Part shown: positions 50,169 through 59,432 of the stretch, piece after piece
Numbering within the stretch: position 1 is the stretch's first letter
Layout: the number at the start of each line of letters is the position of its first letter
Source: Micromonospora sp. U21
GTDB taxonomy: Bacteria > Actinomycetota > Actinomycetes > Mycobacteriales > Micromonosporaceae
Assembly: GCF_018070045.1 (NCBI RefSeq)
Contig: NZ_JAGPYK010000006.1
Span: 62,001 to 126,000, forward strand
DNA: 64,000 nucleotides
Direction of reading: 5' to 3'
The notes under the pieces: model-generated
The model's input: the letters and a program-made list of their open reading frames with translations, nothing else
Told to the model about the DNA's origin: nothing
Databases searched by the model: none
Made by a program: the position numbers and the translations under genes

Positions 50169-51617
50169 TCAGCTGCCCGGCCGGGGGAATGCGACCGGGC
50201 TGCGCAGGCCGTCACGGCCCACGGCGCGGATGCCGAAGAAGACGTTGTCCTTGGACAGGTCGATGCTGACCTCGGTGACATCACCGACCGGGATGACCCG
50301 CTGCCACTCGGCGGCCGTGGTTTCCCGCCACAGCACCTCGTAGCCGGCCAGGTCCGGCTCGGTTCCGCGCTGCCAGCGCAGCGTGGTGTTGTTGGTCAGG
50401 TCGGTGGTCACGATGATGGCGCCCTTGGGCGTGCCGGGCGCCTGGGCCAGCGACCACAGCGCGGCGCCGTTGACCCGGGCCACCCGGGCGATGTACCCGA
50501 AGTCGCAGAACTCCGGCAGGTCACCGTACTGCTGTCCGTCCTGCACCCGGACGTCCTGGTGCTGGTGGGCGAAGTCCTCGTTCGGCTCGGTGAACCGCGC
50601 CGCCGGCCAGCCCTCCCGCAGGAACGAGATGTGGTCGCTGCCGCGCAGGTAGCGGTCCCGCCGGTAGATGACCCGTACCCGCATCCCGGTGGAGTCGTTC
50701 TCCGCCACGTCCCCGACGAACCGGGCGAGCTGCCGGGACGGCGAGTCGTTTTCGCCGCCGACGGACTGCCGCGTGCTCGCCTCCGCCGGGGTCTCGGCGG
50801 TCGGTACGCCCTCGGCGAAGAGCCGCACCGCGTACGGGTCTCGGGTGCCGTCGTCGGCCGTGCTGCTGCCCACGATGTCGTCGCTGAACATGCCCTGGAC
50901 GTCCGCGCCGGCCGCCTTGAGCTGCTGGGCCAGGTACGCCGAGCCGTACAGCCCCTGCTCCTCGGCGGCGACCGCGGCGAAGACGATGGTGGCCGCGGTG
51001 GGCCGGGTGGCCATCAACCGGGCCAGCTCCATGACCACGGCCACTCCGGAGGCGTCGTCGTCGGCGCCGGGCGAGTCGCTGACCGCGTCCATCACGTCGG
51101 AGACCCGGGAGTCGTAGTGGCCGGTCACCACGTAGGTGCGGTTCGGCGAGGTCGTCCCGCGCAGGGTGGCGACCACGTTGGTGATCCGGGTCGCGGTGGG
51201 GATCCGCGACGCCGGCTGCTGGATGTACGACTGGAGTTCCACGGTCATCCGGCCGCCGGAGGTCGCCGCGTACTCCTGGAGGCGGGCGAAGATCCAGTCG
51301 CGGGCGGCGCCGATGCCCCGCTGTGGGTCGTCCTGGCTGGAGAGGGTGTGCCGGGTGCCGAACGCCGCCAGCCGGCGGACGATCGCCTCGATCCGCCTCT
51401 GATCAACCTGGCGGAGCAGTTCGCGCAGCTCACGGTCGGGCCGCTGCGTGCGCAGCGGGCGGCCCGGGCCGGACGGCGGGGCGTCGGCGTTGGCCGGCGT
51501 GGCGAGCGCGGGCACCGCCACGGTGGCGGCGGTCGCCGCGGTGGCGGCGGCCGAGGCGGACAGGAAGGTGCGGCGAGTGGACCTCGTGGGCCGGTCGCCG
51601 GTGTCGTCAGATCCCAT
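50169..51617 (-). CDS. Tat-secreted M28-family metallopeptidase
   Basis: A 482-residue exported aminopeptidase-type enzyme. The Tat signal has STRRTFLSASAAATAA followed by a cleavage site near ANA (residue about 45). The M28 core shows VVTGHYDSRVSD (zinc His and following Asp), SPGADDDASGVAVVMELARL (bridging Asp), VAAEEQGLYGSAYLAQ (catalytic Glu pair), an Asp in MFSDDIVGS, and a final His in SDHISFLREGWPAARFTE. The C-terminal ~90 residues form a fibronectin type III-like domain (NTTLRWQRGTEPDLAGYEVLWR). GGAGGA precedes the ATG. It probably degrades external peptides. Confidence 0.92.
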   Translation of the reverse strand: MGSDDTGDRPTRSTRRTFLSASAAATAATAATVAVPALATPANADAPPSGPGRPLRTQRPDRELRELLRQVDQRRIEAIVRRLAAFGTRHTLSSQDDPQRGIGAARDWIFARLQEYAATSGGRMTVELQSYIQQPASRIPTATRITNVVATLRGTTSPNRTYVVTGHYDSRVSDVMDAVSDSPGADDDASGVAVVMELARLMATRPTAATIVFAAVAAEEQGLYGSAYLAQQLKAAGADVQGMFSDDIVGSSTADDGTRDPYAVRLFAEGVPTAETPAEASTRQSVGGENDSPSRQLARFVGDVAENDSTGMRVRVIYRRDRYLRGSDHISFLREGWPAARFTEPNEDFAHQHQDVRVQDGQQYGDLPEFCDFGYIARVARVNGAALWSLAQAPGTPKGAIIVTTDLTNNTTLRWQRGTEPDLAGYEVLWRETTAAEWQRVIPVGDVTEVSIDLSKDNVFFGIRAVGRDGLRSPVAFPRPGS

Positions 51618-51668
51618 TCCGGCATCCTCCCCATCGATGGTGGTGTCTGTCCATATCGTTGGGCGTGG

Positions 51669-51821
51669 ATGTTCCGTGGCTTTCACCCGGACCGGGTGAT
51701 GACACCCGGGCGGCTGGTGCTCGACGCGGACATCCCGGCCGAACTGGGTCGGATCACGGCCGATCGTCTGCGGGCCTTCGGCCGCCCGCTGCCCGTCGCG
51801 CCCGACCTGCCGGTTCTTTGA
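51669..51821 (+). CDS. possible small protein, 50 aa
   Basis: A short open frame between the peptidase start and the NDH-2 start. It would encode MFRGFHPDRVMTPGRLVL then DADIPAELGRITADRLRAFG, with typical high third-position GC. A nearer ATG at 51699 would give 40 residues. No ribosome binding site is obvious and no domain is recognised. It may be a real small gene or the leader region of ndh. Confidence 0.3.
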   Translation: MFRGFHPDRVMTPGRLVLDADIPAELGRITADRLRAFGRPLPVAPDLPVL

Positions 51822-51856
51822 CGTTTGTCCTGGGCTCCGGCGGGAAACGGGCCGCA

Positions 51857-53158
51857 ATGACGAAACCTCGTGTGGTGATCGTGGGGGCCGGGTTCGCCGG
51901 TTACCACGCGGCGAAGACGTTGAGCCGCCTCGCCCGGGACCGGGCCGAGATCGTGCTGCTGAACTCCACCGACTACTTCCTCTACCTGCCGCTGCTGCCC
52001 GAGGTGGCCGCCGGGGTGGTCGAGCCCAAGCGGATCGCCGTGCCGCTGACCGGGACGCTCAAGGGCGTGCGGGTCGTGATCGGCGAGGCGGACCACGTGG
52101 ACCTGCAGAACCGTTGGGTCGGCTTCACGCAGGCGGAGGGGGACAAGAACCGGCTGGCGTACGACCGGCTCGTGCTCGCCGTGGGCAGCGTCAACAAGCT
52201 GCTGCCCATCCCCGGGGTGACGGAGTACGCGCACGGCTTCCGTGGCCTGCCCGAGGCGGTCTACCTGCATGACCACGTGGTCCGTCAGATCGAGTTGGCC
52301 GAGCAGGCCGAGGACCCGGCCGAGCAGCGGGCCCGGAGCACCTTCGTGGTGGTCGGCGCGGGCTACACCGGCACCGAGGTCGCCGCGCACGGGCAGCTGT
52401 TCACCGATGCGCTGCAGTCCCAGCGGCCCCGGCTCACCATCCGTCCCCGCTGGATGCTGCTCGACATCGCCTCCCGGGTGCTGCCGGAGCTGGACAAGCG
52501 GATGTCGCAGACCGCACACAAGGTGCTCGACCGGCGCGGGGTGGACGTGCGGATGGGCACCTCGGTGGCCGAGGCGACCGCCGACGGGGTGAAGCTCACC
52601 GACGGCGAGTACGTGCCGACCTGCACGCTGGTCTGGTGTGTGGGGGTGCGCCCGGACCCGTTCGTCAGCGAGCTGGGCCTGCGTACCGAGAAGGGCCGCC
52701 TGGTGGTCGACGAGTTCCTCACCGTCCCCGGCTACCCCGAGGTGTACGCCTGCGGCGACGCCGCCGCGGTGCCCGACCTGACCCGCCCCGGTCAGATCTG
52801 CGCGATGACCGCCCAGCACGCCCAGCGGCAGGGCAAGCGCGCGGCGCACAACATCGCCGCGTCGTACGGGTTCGGGCAGCGCAAGCCGTACAAGCACCAC
52901 GATCTGGGCTGGGTGGTCGACCTGGGCGGCAAGGCCGCGGCGGCGAACCCGTTGCATGTGCCGCTGGCCGGGCTGCCCGCGAAGGCGGTCACCCGCGCGT
53001 ACCACCTGTTGGCGATGCCGGGTAACCGGACGAGGGTCAGCGCCGACTGGGCGCTGGACGCCACGCTGCCCCGGTCGGCGGTCCAGCTCGGCCTGGTCCC
53101 GGCGAACGCGGTCCCGCTGGAGAGCACGTCACCCGAGCTCGCGGCCCGGTCCCGCTGA
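51857..53158 (+). CDS. ndh: type II NADH dehydrogenase / NAD(P)-FAD oxidoreductase
   Basis: A 433-residue flavoenzyme passing electrons from NADH to menaquinone without proton pumping. The FAD fold is VIVGAGFAGYHAAKTL (residues about 7-22), the NADH fold VVVGAGYTGTEVAAHG, and the second FAD contact VYACGDAAAVPDL. AMTAQHAQRQGKRAAHNI is typical of NDH-2 near the quinone site. The C-terminal segment is amphipathic, as expected for a monotopic protein, but shorter than in mycobacterial Ndh. The frame is open upstream, yet homology begins at this ATG. It is monocistronic and the neighbours give no further hint. Confidence 0.88.
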   Translation: MTKPRVVIVGAGFAGYHAAKTLSRLARDRAEIVLLNSTDYFLYLPLLPEVAAGVVEPKRIAVPLTGTLKGVRVVIGEADHVDLQNRWVGFTQAEGDKNRLAYDRLVLAVGSVNKLLPIPGVTEYAHGFRGLPEAVYLHDHVVRQIELAEQAEDPAEQRARSTFVVVGAGYTGTEVAAHGQLFTDALQSQRPRLTIRPRWMLLDIASRVLPELDKRMSQTAHKVLDRRGVDVRMGTSVAEATADGVKLTDGEYVPTCTLVWCVGVRPDPFVSELGLRTEKGRLVVDEFLTVPGYPEVYACGDAAAVPDLTRPGQICAMTAQHAQRQGKRAAHNIAASYGFGQRKPYKHHDLGWVVDLGGKAAAANPLHVPLAGLPAKAVTRAYHLLAMPGNRTRVSADWALDATLPRSAVQLGLVPANAVPLESTSPELAARSR

Positions 53159-53169
53159 GCATCGCCCGA

Positions 53170-53490
53170 TCAGCCCGTCAGGGCGATCACGGCGGCGAAC
53201 GGCACCCCGGTGAGTGCCAGCACCACGAAGGTCAACGTCCCGCAGATCACGCTGATCACCAGTTTGCCCGTCAGGTAGCCGGTGACGGTGCGCGAGACCT
53301 CCCGGCCCACCCGACGCAGCCGCTGGTCGTGGCCGTCCCCGGCCGCCGCGGGAACCGGCGTTGGAGCCGGTCCACCAGCGGCTTGAGCGCGACGGCGAAG
53401 AAGGCAGCGACCACGGCCCAGACCAGCACCCGGCGCGTCGAAGGCCAGCGTGAACGCTGTCGCCAGCACCAGACCGATCACGATCAGATG
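53170..53490 (-). pseudogene. remnant of an AI-2E-family transporter
   Basis: Pieces of a PerM/AI-2E-type membrane protein survive in three frames. First comes IGLVLATAFTLAFDA, then after a shift VLVWAVVAAFFAVALKPLVDRLQ (the N-terminal Pro-containing helix end), then after a second shift RVGREVSRTVTGYLTGKLVISVICG with LTGVPFAAVIALTG. About 130-150 residues of the normal middle are absent and the C-terminal half is missing. Several independent lesions in 320 bases show an old pseudogene. It abuts the spermidine-synthase-like gene upstream by one base, suggesting that it was once co-transcribed with it. Confidence 0.75.
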
Positions 53491-53491
53491 A

Positions 53492-54286
53492 TCATTGTTG
53501 TGCGGCGTTGTCGGCGTCCGTGACGGGTCGGGCGCCGGCGACGAAGCCGTCCAGTGCGACGGCGTGCAGCAGGCCGCCGGGCACCGGGTCGCGCAGGGCG
53601 GCCACCGCCAGCCGGCCGACCGGCAGCCCGCCGGGGCGGGGTGTCGCGGCCAGCACCAGGTTGCCGTAGCGCCGGCCGCGCAGCATCCGCCGGTCGCCGA
53701 GCAGGCACACGTCGCCGAAGACCGCCCGCAGGGTCGCCACCTGCACCCGGGTGCCGACCAGTGGCGGCAGGTCCGTGACGTTGACGAGGTACAGCCCGTC
53801 CGGGCGCAGGGTGCGGGCCACCTCGGCGGCGAACTCCACGGTCCGCACGTGTCGTGGCATCCGAGCCGCCCGGTAGATGTCGGCGACGACCAGGTCGTAC
53901 CGGCTGGCCGGGCTGGCGGCGACCGCCTCCCGGGCGTCGGCGACCTCCACCCGCACCTCGGGCGGCAGCGGCGGCAGTTCCCGGGCGACTAGCTCGACCA
54001 CCGCCGGGTCCCGCTCGATGACGCGCTGCGGGGAGCCGGGCCGGGTGGTGGCCAGCCACCGGGGCAGCGTCAACGCGCCGCCGCCCAGGTGCAGCACGCT
54101 CAGCGGGTCGTCCGCTCGGGCCGCCAACTCCACCGCTGAGGCGATCCGCCGGACGTACTCGAAATGCAGGTGCCGGGGATCCTCGACGTCCACGTACGAC
54201 TGCTCGACGCCGCCGGAGAGCAGCATCCGCCCGGTCCGGCGGACCGGATCGGCGACCAGTTCCAGCCGGTCGGCGGCGCGCCTCAT
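53492..54286 (-). CDS. spermidine-synthase-like methyltransferase-fold protein
   Basis: A 264-residue class I SAM-dependent fold. It has QSYVDVEDPRHLHFEYVRR (the active-site lid start), VLHLGGGALTLPRWLA (motif I), VIERDPAVVELV (acidic loop), VRVEVADAREAVA, and YDLVVADIYRAARMPRHV where spermidine synthases have DxxDP-type acids. The polyamine-binding acids are only partly conserved, so it may not make spermidine; many actinobacterial relatives are called fused or orphan spermidine synthases without proof. Cytoplasmic. The second ATG of the open frame is chosen as homology begins soon after it. Confidence 0.85.
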   Translation of the reverse strand: MRRAADRLELVADPVRRTGRMLLSGGVEQSYVDVEDPRHLHFEYVRRIASAVELAARADDPLSVLHLGGGALTLPRWLATTRPGSPQRVIERDPAVVELVARELPPLPPEVRVEVADAREAVAASPASRYDLVVADIYRAARMPRHVRTVEFAAEVARTLRPDGLYLVNVTDLPPLVGTRVQVATLRAVFGDVCLLGDRRMLRGRRYGNLVLAATPRPGGLPVGRLAVAALRDPVPGGLLHAVALDGFVAGARPVTDADNAAQQ

Positions 54287-54374
54287 GTCCGGCACGCTAG
54301 CCGGCACGGCGGGCGGGCCGACGGCGCGGGGGTGTGCTCCGCGTCCGCCGGCCCGCGTGCGCCGATGTGCCCGG

Positions 54375-55352
54375 TCAGCCGCCGGCCATCCCGGCACCCA
54401 CCTCGTCGATCGCGTCGTCGATCTGGTGGGCGAGGTCCACGTCGAGCGCGGTCACCCCGTCCGACTGGTTGGTCCGCACGGTCAGCACGGCGGCCGTGCC
54501 CCCGGGGCGCCCGATGCTCGGGGCGCGCCCGGTCTCCTGGCGCAGCTGGTCGAGCCGGGCGAGCACCCGGTCCAGGTTGTCCGGCGGCAGCGCGACCACC
54601 CGGTACAGGGCGTCACTGTCGCCGGCCCAGTACGGCAGGTCGTCCAGCGCCGCCCGCAGCTCGGCCGCGTCCAGGGTGGGTGTGGTGGTGGAGGCGCCGA
54701 CGAGGCCGCCGCCGGCCTCCGGCGGGTTCAACAGGTCCCGCAGGCCGTCGGGTACGTGCAGCGACTCGACCAGGTCGCCGTCCTGCGCGGCGAGCGCGGC
54801 GAGCGTCGCCTCCGCCTGGTAGCGGGCCTGCTCCGGGGTACGGCCACTGATCCGGCCCACCTCGGCCAGGAAGCCGGGCAGGTCGCGGTGCCGCTCGACG
54901 CCGTCGACGGGCAGCACGTCGTGCAACGAGGTCGGCACCGCCGTGAGCAGCCGCTGCCGTTCCGCCGCCTCGAGTGCGAAGGCGAGGACCAGCACGGTCG
55001 CCTCGGTGCCGACCTTGGCGGTCCTGAAGTCGACCCCGGCCCGGCGCCGGACGTCCTCGACCAGCTCGTTGTAGCCCATCGTGCTCGTTCCCGCCAGGCC
55101 GGCCGCGGGGGACGACTGCGGCCGGGGATTGTCCGGCGTACCCGTCGGTGGCGGGGCCGGCCCGCCGCGCGTGCTGTCCGGCTTGTGGCGTCCGGCCGGC
55201 GCCGGCCCGGCCCGCTTGCCCTGATCGAGGCTCGTGAGCTGCTTGGAGGCGCTCAGGCTGGCGCCGAACTCACTGGGCTGGCGACCCTGTTCGCGGGCCT
55301 GCCGGGCCAGCGCCCGGCGCCGCTGGTTGTCGCCCTCCATCTGCTTGCGCAT
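54375..55352 (-). CDS. fusion of DUF2267 domain and pterin-4a-carbinolamine dehydratase-like domain
   Basis: A 325-residue protein in three parts. A basic low-complexity N-terminus (about 1-90, with RRRALARQAREQGRQPSEFG and a Pro/Gly/Ser linker) precedes a DUF2267-like helical domain (about 92-215, MGYNELVEDVRRRAGVDF to GLRDLLNPPE). A C-terminal PCD-like domain (about 230-325) has LPYWAGDSDALYRVVALP, VLTVRTNQSDGVTALDVDLA and HQIDDAI. In true PCD enzymes a conserved His pair sits before the Trp; here only part of the pattern is visible, so catalysis is doubtful. It may be a scaffold. A second DUF2267 protein lies at 44086. Confidence 0.8.
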   Translation of the reverse strand: MRKQMEGDNQRRRALARQAREQGRQPSEFGASLSASKQLTSLDQGKRAGPAPAGRHKPDSTRGGPAPPPTGTPDNPRPQSSPAAGLAGTSTMGYNELVEDVRRRAGVDFRTAKVGTEATVLVLAFALEAAERQRLLTAVPTSLHDVLPVDGVERHRDLPGFLAEVGRISGRTPEQARYQAEATLAALAAQDGDLVESLHVPDGLRDLLNPPEAGGGLVGASTTTPTLDAAELRAALDDLPYWAGDSDALYRVVALPPDNLDRVLARLDQLRQETGRAPSIGRPGGTAAVLTVRTNQSDGVTALDVDLAHQIDDAIDEVGAGMAGG

Positions 55353-55552
55353 GGTGACACCCCTTCCGCTGGGGATCGTGCCTGCGTCCGTCGCCTTCCC
55401 GCCGTCCCGGGCACCGAAACGGACGCCGCCGGAGCGGGCCGGCCGGGCATCGGTGGGCTTCATCCGGGGCGGGTGATGGGCGCTCACCCGCCCGGCCCGC
55501 AGGCTCAGGTCAGGACCGGAGTTCTTCCGAGGTACGCGGAAGGAAGGTCGTC

Positions 55553-55867
55553 ATGAAACGGATCGTCGAGATCGTCCCCGCTCGACCCGGCTGGTACGCC
55601 CGCTGGCAGCTCACGCCCGACGCCACCCAGTGCTACGCGGTGAGCCTCTGGGCGCTGCTGGAGGAGGCCGACGGCACCGGCCGCGAAGTGGTCGGCATGG
55701 ACTGCATCGGCCAGTGGCCGGGCGCGGACGACAACGAGTCCGGTGGGGATTTCGTCCGCTATCTGTACCAGACGCCCGATTCGGGGGCCCCCGAGGACGC
55801 CGATTCCGCGCCGACCTCCGAGCTACGCGAGAACGGACCCCGGCTCCAGCCGATCACCGCACCCTAG
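55553..55867 (+). CDS. hypothetical protein, 104 aa
   Basis: No known domain is recognised. The product opens MKRIVEIVPARPGWYARWQL, has tryptophans in CYAVSLWALLEEADGTG and CIGQWPGADDNESGGDF, and ends in a hydrophilic tail. No signal or membrane helix. GGAAGGAAGG lies before the ATG with good spacing, and codon use is normal, so it is a real gene. It is divergent from the DUF2267 fusion gene with 200 bases between starts. A terminator follows directly. Confidence 0.8.
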   Translation: MKRIVEIVPARPGWYARWQLTPDATQCYAVSLWALLEEADGTGREVVGMDCIGQWPGADDNESGGDFVRYLYQTPDSGAPEDADSAPTSELRENGPRLQPITAP

Positions 55868-55877
55868 ACATTCCTCC

Positions 55878-55910
55878 GGCCCCCGACCCCAGGTCCCAGG
55901 GTCGGGGGCC
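55878..55910. terminator. bidirectional hairpin terminator
   Basis: GGCCCCCGACCC and GGGTCGGGGGCC form a perfect 12-bp stem with a 9-base loop, followed on the plus strand by ACCCCCCTTT. It separates the 104-residue gene from the convergent STAS relic. Confidence 0.82.
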
Positions 55911-55944
55911 ACCCCCCTTTCGGGAGTGGCCCGCCGTGCGCCGA

Positions 55945-56306
<362 letters not shown>

Positions 56307-56504
56307 TCCTCCATGTTCCCAGCAGAGGGACCGAACGCGCATCCGGGGGCCGGAACGCGCCGGCCGGTGGGTCGGCGACCAGGCCTCCGAGCTGCCGTGA
56401 GGTGCCGCTCCCGGCCGCCCGGCGTAGGGTGGGCGGGACAGTATTGACCACAGACGCCGGTTCCGGCGCGGGTCGGGCGGACGACAAGGAGTGGGGCTCA
56501 GCTG

Positions 56505-58262
56505 GTGACTGCTGCCGACGTCAGGGACTGGGACCCGGGCGACGGACGGATCTCCACACCGAGTACCACACGGGCCCCGGCGTGGTCCGCCGCGCCGGTC
56601 CGGCCGACGGCCGCCCTGCCACCGCTGGCCCCCGACCGGGGTCAGGTCCCGCCCGACTGGTCCGAAGTCGTCGAGCACTTCCGCGAGGGTCTGGTCGTCT
56701 GTGACGCCGACGGCGTCGTGCGGCACGTCAGCCCGGTGGCCGAACGGTTGCTGCCCGAGGTGGTGCCCGGCGAGTTGCTCGCCGCAGCCGGCGTGCCCGC
56801 GTTGAGCGACGGGAGTCCCGGCGGCTTCACCCATCGCGGGCACCGGCTCACCGCCCGCTGCGTACCCTTCTCCGGCGCCCGCTGCTGCTGGTACGTCGAG
56901 GACGTCACCGAGAGCGTCAGCCGCGCCGACGCGCTCCTCGCCGAGCGCGCCCGCTCGGCCTTCCTCGCCGTGGTGGGCGACAAGCTGGGCAACCCGCTGC
57001 ACCCCGACCGCGGCGCCGCGGCGGTCGTCCGGCTCGCCGTGCCGTCGCTGGCCGAGGTGGCCGTCCTGGTGCTCGCCCCGCGCTCAGGGCGGGCCCGCTG
57101 GTGGCGGGCCTCGCGGGCGGACGACGAGGCGCCGCTGGTGGACAGCGGCGTGCTGGCCGGCGGCGACCTGCCGGCGGCCATCGCCGACGGGCTGACCGGG
57201 GTCGAGCCGCACGCGGTGGACTGGCTGGTGGAACAGGCGGTCGACGCGGGCTGGCTGCCCGGCCTGCCCGGCACCGAGAGCGCCGCCCGGGTCGTCCCGC
57301 TGCCGGGCGGGGACGACCCGGTCGGGGTGCTGCTGGTCGCCCGCCGTGCCACCCGCCCGTACGACGAGGACGACGTGGAGCTGATCCGCGCCTTCGCGGC
57401 CCGGGCCGGGGCGGCGTTGACCACCGCGCTGCTCTACCGCGACCAGGCGGAGGTGGCCGACACCCTCCAGGCCAGCCTGCTGCCGGTGGAGCCGGCCGAG
57501 ACCGCCGGCGTGCAGTGGGGCACCGCGTACCGGCCGGCACAGGCGGGGCTGCGGATCGGCGGCGACTTCTACGGCTCGCACCGGCTCGCCGACGGCGGCT
57601 CGCTGTTCTTCCTCGGTGACGTCTCGGGCAAGGGCGTCGAGGCTGCGGTCTTCACCGGCCAGCTGCGCCAGTGCCTGCAGGCCCTGCACCGGGTGGAGTC
57701 GCACCCCGGGCGGCTGCTGCGGCTGCTCAACGACGCGCTGCTGGAGACGACCCAGGCGCACGGCCAGGGCCGCTTCGCCACCATCGTGCTCGGCGTCGCC
57801 CGACCGGAGCGCGAGGGTGGTCTCACCCTCACCATGGCCGGCGGTGGGCATCTGCCGCCGCTGGTGCTGCGTGCCTCCGGCGAGGTGGAGACCGTGCCGC
57901 TGCGTGGCATGCTCATCGGCGTGGTGCCCGACCCGCGCGTCGGCGAGGTGACCGTCCGGCTGGCCCCGGGCGAGACCTGCCTGCTCTACAGCGACGGGGT
58001 GACCGAGGCCCGTGGCGGCCGCCGAGGCGATGAGCAGTTCGGCCCGGAGCGGCTCGTCACCGCGGTGACCGGATGCCAGCGGATGCCGGCACCCGCCCTG
58101 GCCGAGCGGGTCGAGCAGGTCACCTGCGACTGGTTGGCGCACGGCGACCACGACGACATCGCGGTGCTGGCGCTGCGCGCGGTCGGCCCGAACGGGCGAC
58201 CGTCGCGACACCTGCACGCCGTGCCCCGACCCGCCGCGACCGACCAGCAGAGGGAGACCTGA
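56505..58262 (+). CDS. PAS-GAF-SpoIIE serine phosphatase (RsbU-like)
   Basis: A 585-residue soluble signalling phosphatase that should dephosphorylate a STAS protein and so free a sigma factor. Residues about 50-135 form a PAS-like sensor (HFREGLVVCDADGVVRHVSP), about 150-310 a GAF domain, and about 325-560 the PP2C/SpoIIE domain. The catalytic acids are in RIGGDFYGSHRLADG (metal Asp), FFLGDVSGKGVEAAVFTG, LLYSDGVTEARG and GDHDDIAVLALR. All four metal Asp positions are present. Start GTG; the stop is two bases before the cobalamin-sensor gene, so the two are co-translated. The divergent STAS relic upstream may have been a substrate; the STAS at 59433 is the intact candidate. Confidence 0.92.
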   Translation: MTAADVRDWDPGDGRISTPSTTRAPAWSAAPVRPTAALPPLAPDRGQVPPDWSEVVEHFREGLVVCDADGVVRHVSPVAERLLPEVVPGELLAAAGVPALSDGSPGGFTHRGHRLTARCVPFSGARCCWYVEDVTESVSRADALLAERARSAFLAVVGDKLGNPLHPDRGAAAVVRLAVPSLAEVAVLVLAPRSGRARWWRASRADDEAPLVDSGVLAGGDLPAAIADGLTGVEPHAVDWLVEQAVDAGWLPGLPGTESAARVVPLPGGDDPVGVLLVARRATRPYDEDDVELIRAFAARAGAALTTALLYRDQAEVADTLQASLLPVEPAETAGVQWGTAYRPAQAGLRIGGDFYGSHRLADGGSLFFLGDVSGKGVEAAVFTGQLRQCLQALHRVESHPGRLLRLLNDALLETTQAHGQGRFATIVLGVARPEREGGLTLTMAGGGHLPPLVLRASGEVETVPLRGMLIGVVPDPRVGEVTVRLAPGETCLLYSDGVTEARGGRRGDEQFGPERLVTAVTGCQRMPAPALAERVEQVTCDWLAHGDHDDIAVLALRAVGPNGRPSRHLHAVPRPAATDQQRET

Positions 58263-58264
58263 GC

Positions 58265-59314
58265 GTGACCGCGCCGTCCACCGCAGTCGACCTGACCGAC
58301 GTCTACCCCGGCTATCTGGACTGCCTCGCCGACGCCGACGAGTACGCCGCGATCGATGTGGCGCTCAGCCTGCTCGACGCGGGCCTGCCGGCCGAGCGGG
58401 TGCTGCTCGACCTGGTCGCGCCGGCCCAGTCCGAGGTGGGCGAGCGGTGGGCGCGCAACGAGTGGAGCGTCGCCCAGGAGCACGCGGCCACCCACATCAG
58501 CGAGCGGGTGGTGGCGGCGGTCGCCGCGCACGCCAACCCACGCCCGACCGGCGGGCGGGTTGTCGTGGCCTGCATGGACGGTGAGTGGCACGCGTTGCCG
58601 CCCCGGCTGGTGGCCGAGGTGCTGCGGCTGCGCGGGTGGCAGGTGACCTTTCTGGGCGCGAGCGTCCCGGCGGCGCACCTGGTGTCGTACCTGCACCAGC
58701 ACGACGCGCACGCGGTGGCGTTGGCCTGCGCGCTGCCGGTACGGCTGCCGCACGCCCACCGCATGATCGAGGCGTGCCGCCGCTCGGACGTGCCGGTGGT
58801 GGTCGGCGGGCGCGGGTTCGGTGCGGACGGCCGGTGGGCCCGTCGGCTCGGTGCCCCCTGGGCGGCGGACGCGCCGACGGCGGCCGAGCTGATCGCCGAC
58901 GAGCGGGCGCTGCGTCGGGTGCCGCCGGCACAGCTGTCGCACCTGGCCGATGACGAGTACGCCAGCCTGGTCCTGCGCCGGGGCGAGCTGATCGACAGCG
59001 CGCTGGCCGACCTGCGCGAGCGGGTCCCGGCGACACGGGCCTACACGGCCGCCCAGCTCGACTCGACCGTGAGCGACCTCGGCCACATCGTCGACTTCCT
59101 GGCCGCCGCGCTGTACGTCGACGACGCCTCGCTGTTCACCGAGTTCGTCGAGTGGCTGGTGGGGATCCTGACCAGCCGAGGGGTGCCCGCCGCCGCGGTG
59201 GAGCTGCCCCTGGCGCACTACACCGCCGCGCTGCGCGACTTCCCCCGGGCGGTGCGCGCGCTGACCCTGGGCCGGGCCGCGCTGCTCACCCCCGGGGGCA
59301 GCGCCGCCCGCTGA
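58265..59314 (+). CDS. cobalamin-binding sensor protein
   Basis: A 349-residue soluble protein with the CarH/MetH-type B12-binding module. The N-terminal helical bundle (about 1-90) has WARNEWSVAQEHAATHISERV, with the conserved W...EH pattern that contacts the upper axial ligand. The Rossmann domain (about 95-215) has VACMDGEWHALPPRLVAEVL, where the His is the base-off ligand of cobalt, and WQVTFLGASVPAAHLVSYL. The C-terminal ~120 helical residues are of no known family. No DNA-binding domain is present, so unlike CarH it cannot act as a repressor. Tight coupling to the phosphatase suggests that it regulates it, perhaps in response to light or B12. Confidence 0.88.
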   Translation: MTAPSTAVDLTDVYPGYLDCLADADEYAAIDVALSLLDAGLPAERVLLDLVAPAQSEVGERWARNEWSVAQEHAATHISERVVAAVAAHANPRPTGGRVVVACMDGEWHALPPRLVAEVLRLRGWQVTFLGASVPAAHLVSYLHQHDAHAVALACALPVRLPHAHRMIEACRRSDVPVVVGGRGFGADGRWARRLGAPWAADAPTAAELIADERALRRVPPAQLSHLADDEYASLVLRRGELIDSALADLRERVPATRAYTAAQLDSTVSDLGHIVDFLAAALYVDDASLFTEFVEWLVGILTSRGVPAAAVELPLAHYTAALRDFPRAVRALTLGRAALLTPGGSAAR

Positions 59315-59432
59315 TCGCCGGCCTGCGGCGCTCCCCGCCGATCACCGTGCCATGCGCTCGCCGGGGTGCCCCTGCTTATACTTGCCGCACTGCAAACGTC
59401 CCACCCCAGCGGTGGAGCGAAGGGGGAGCACG

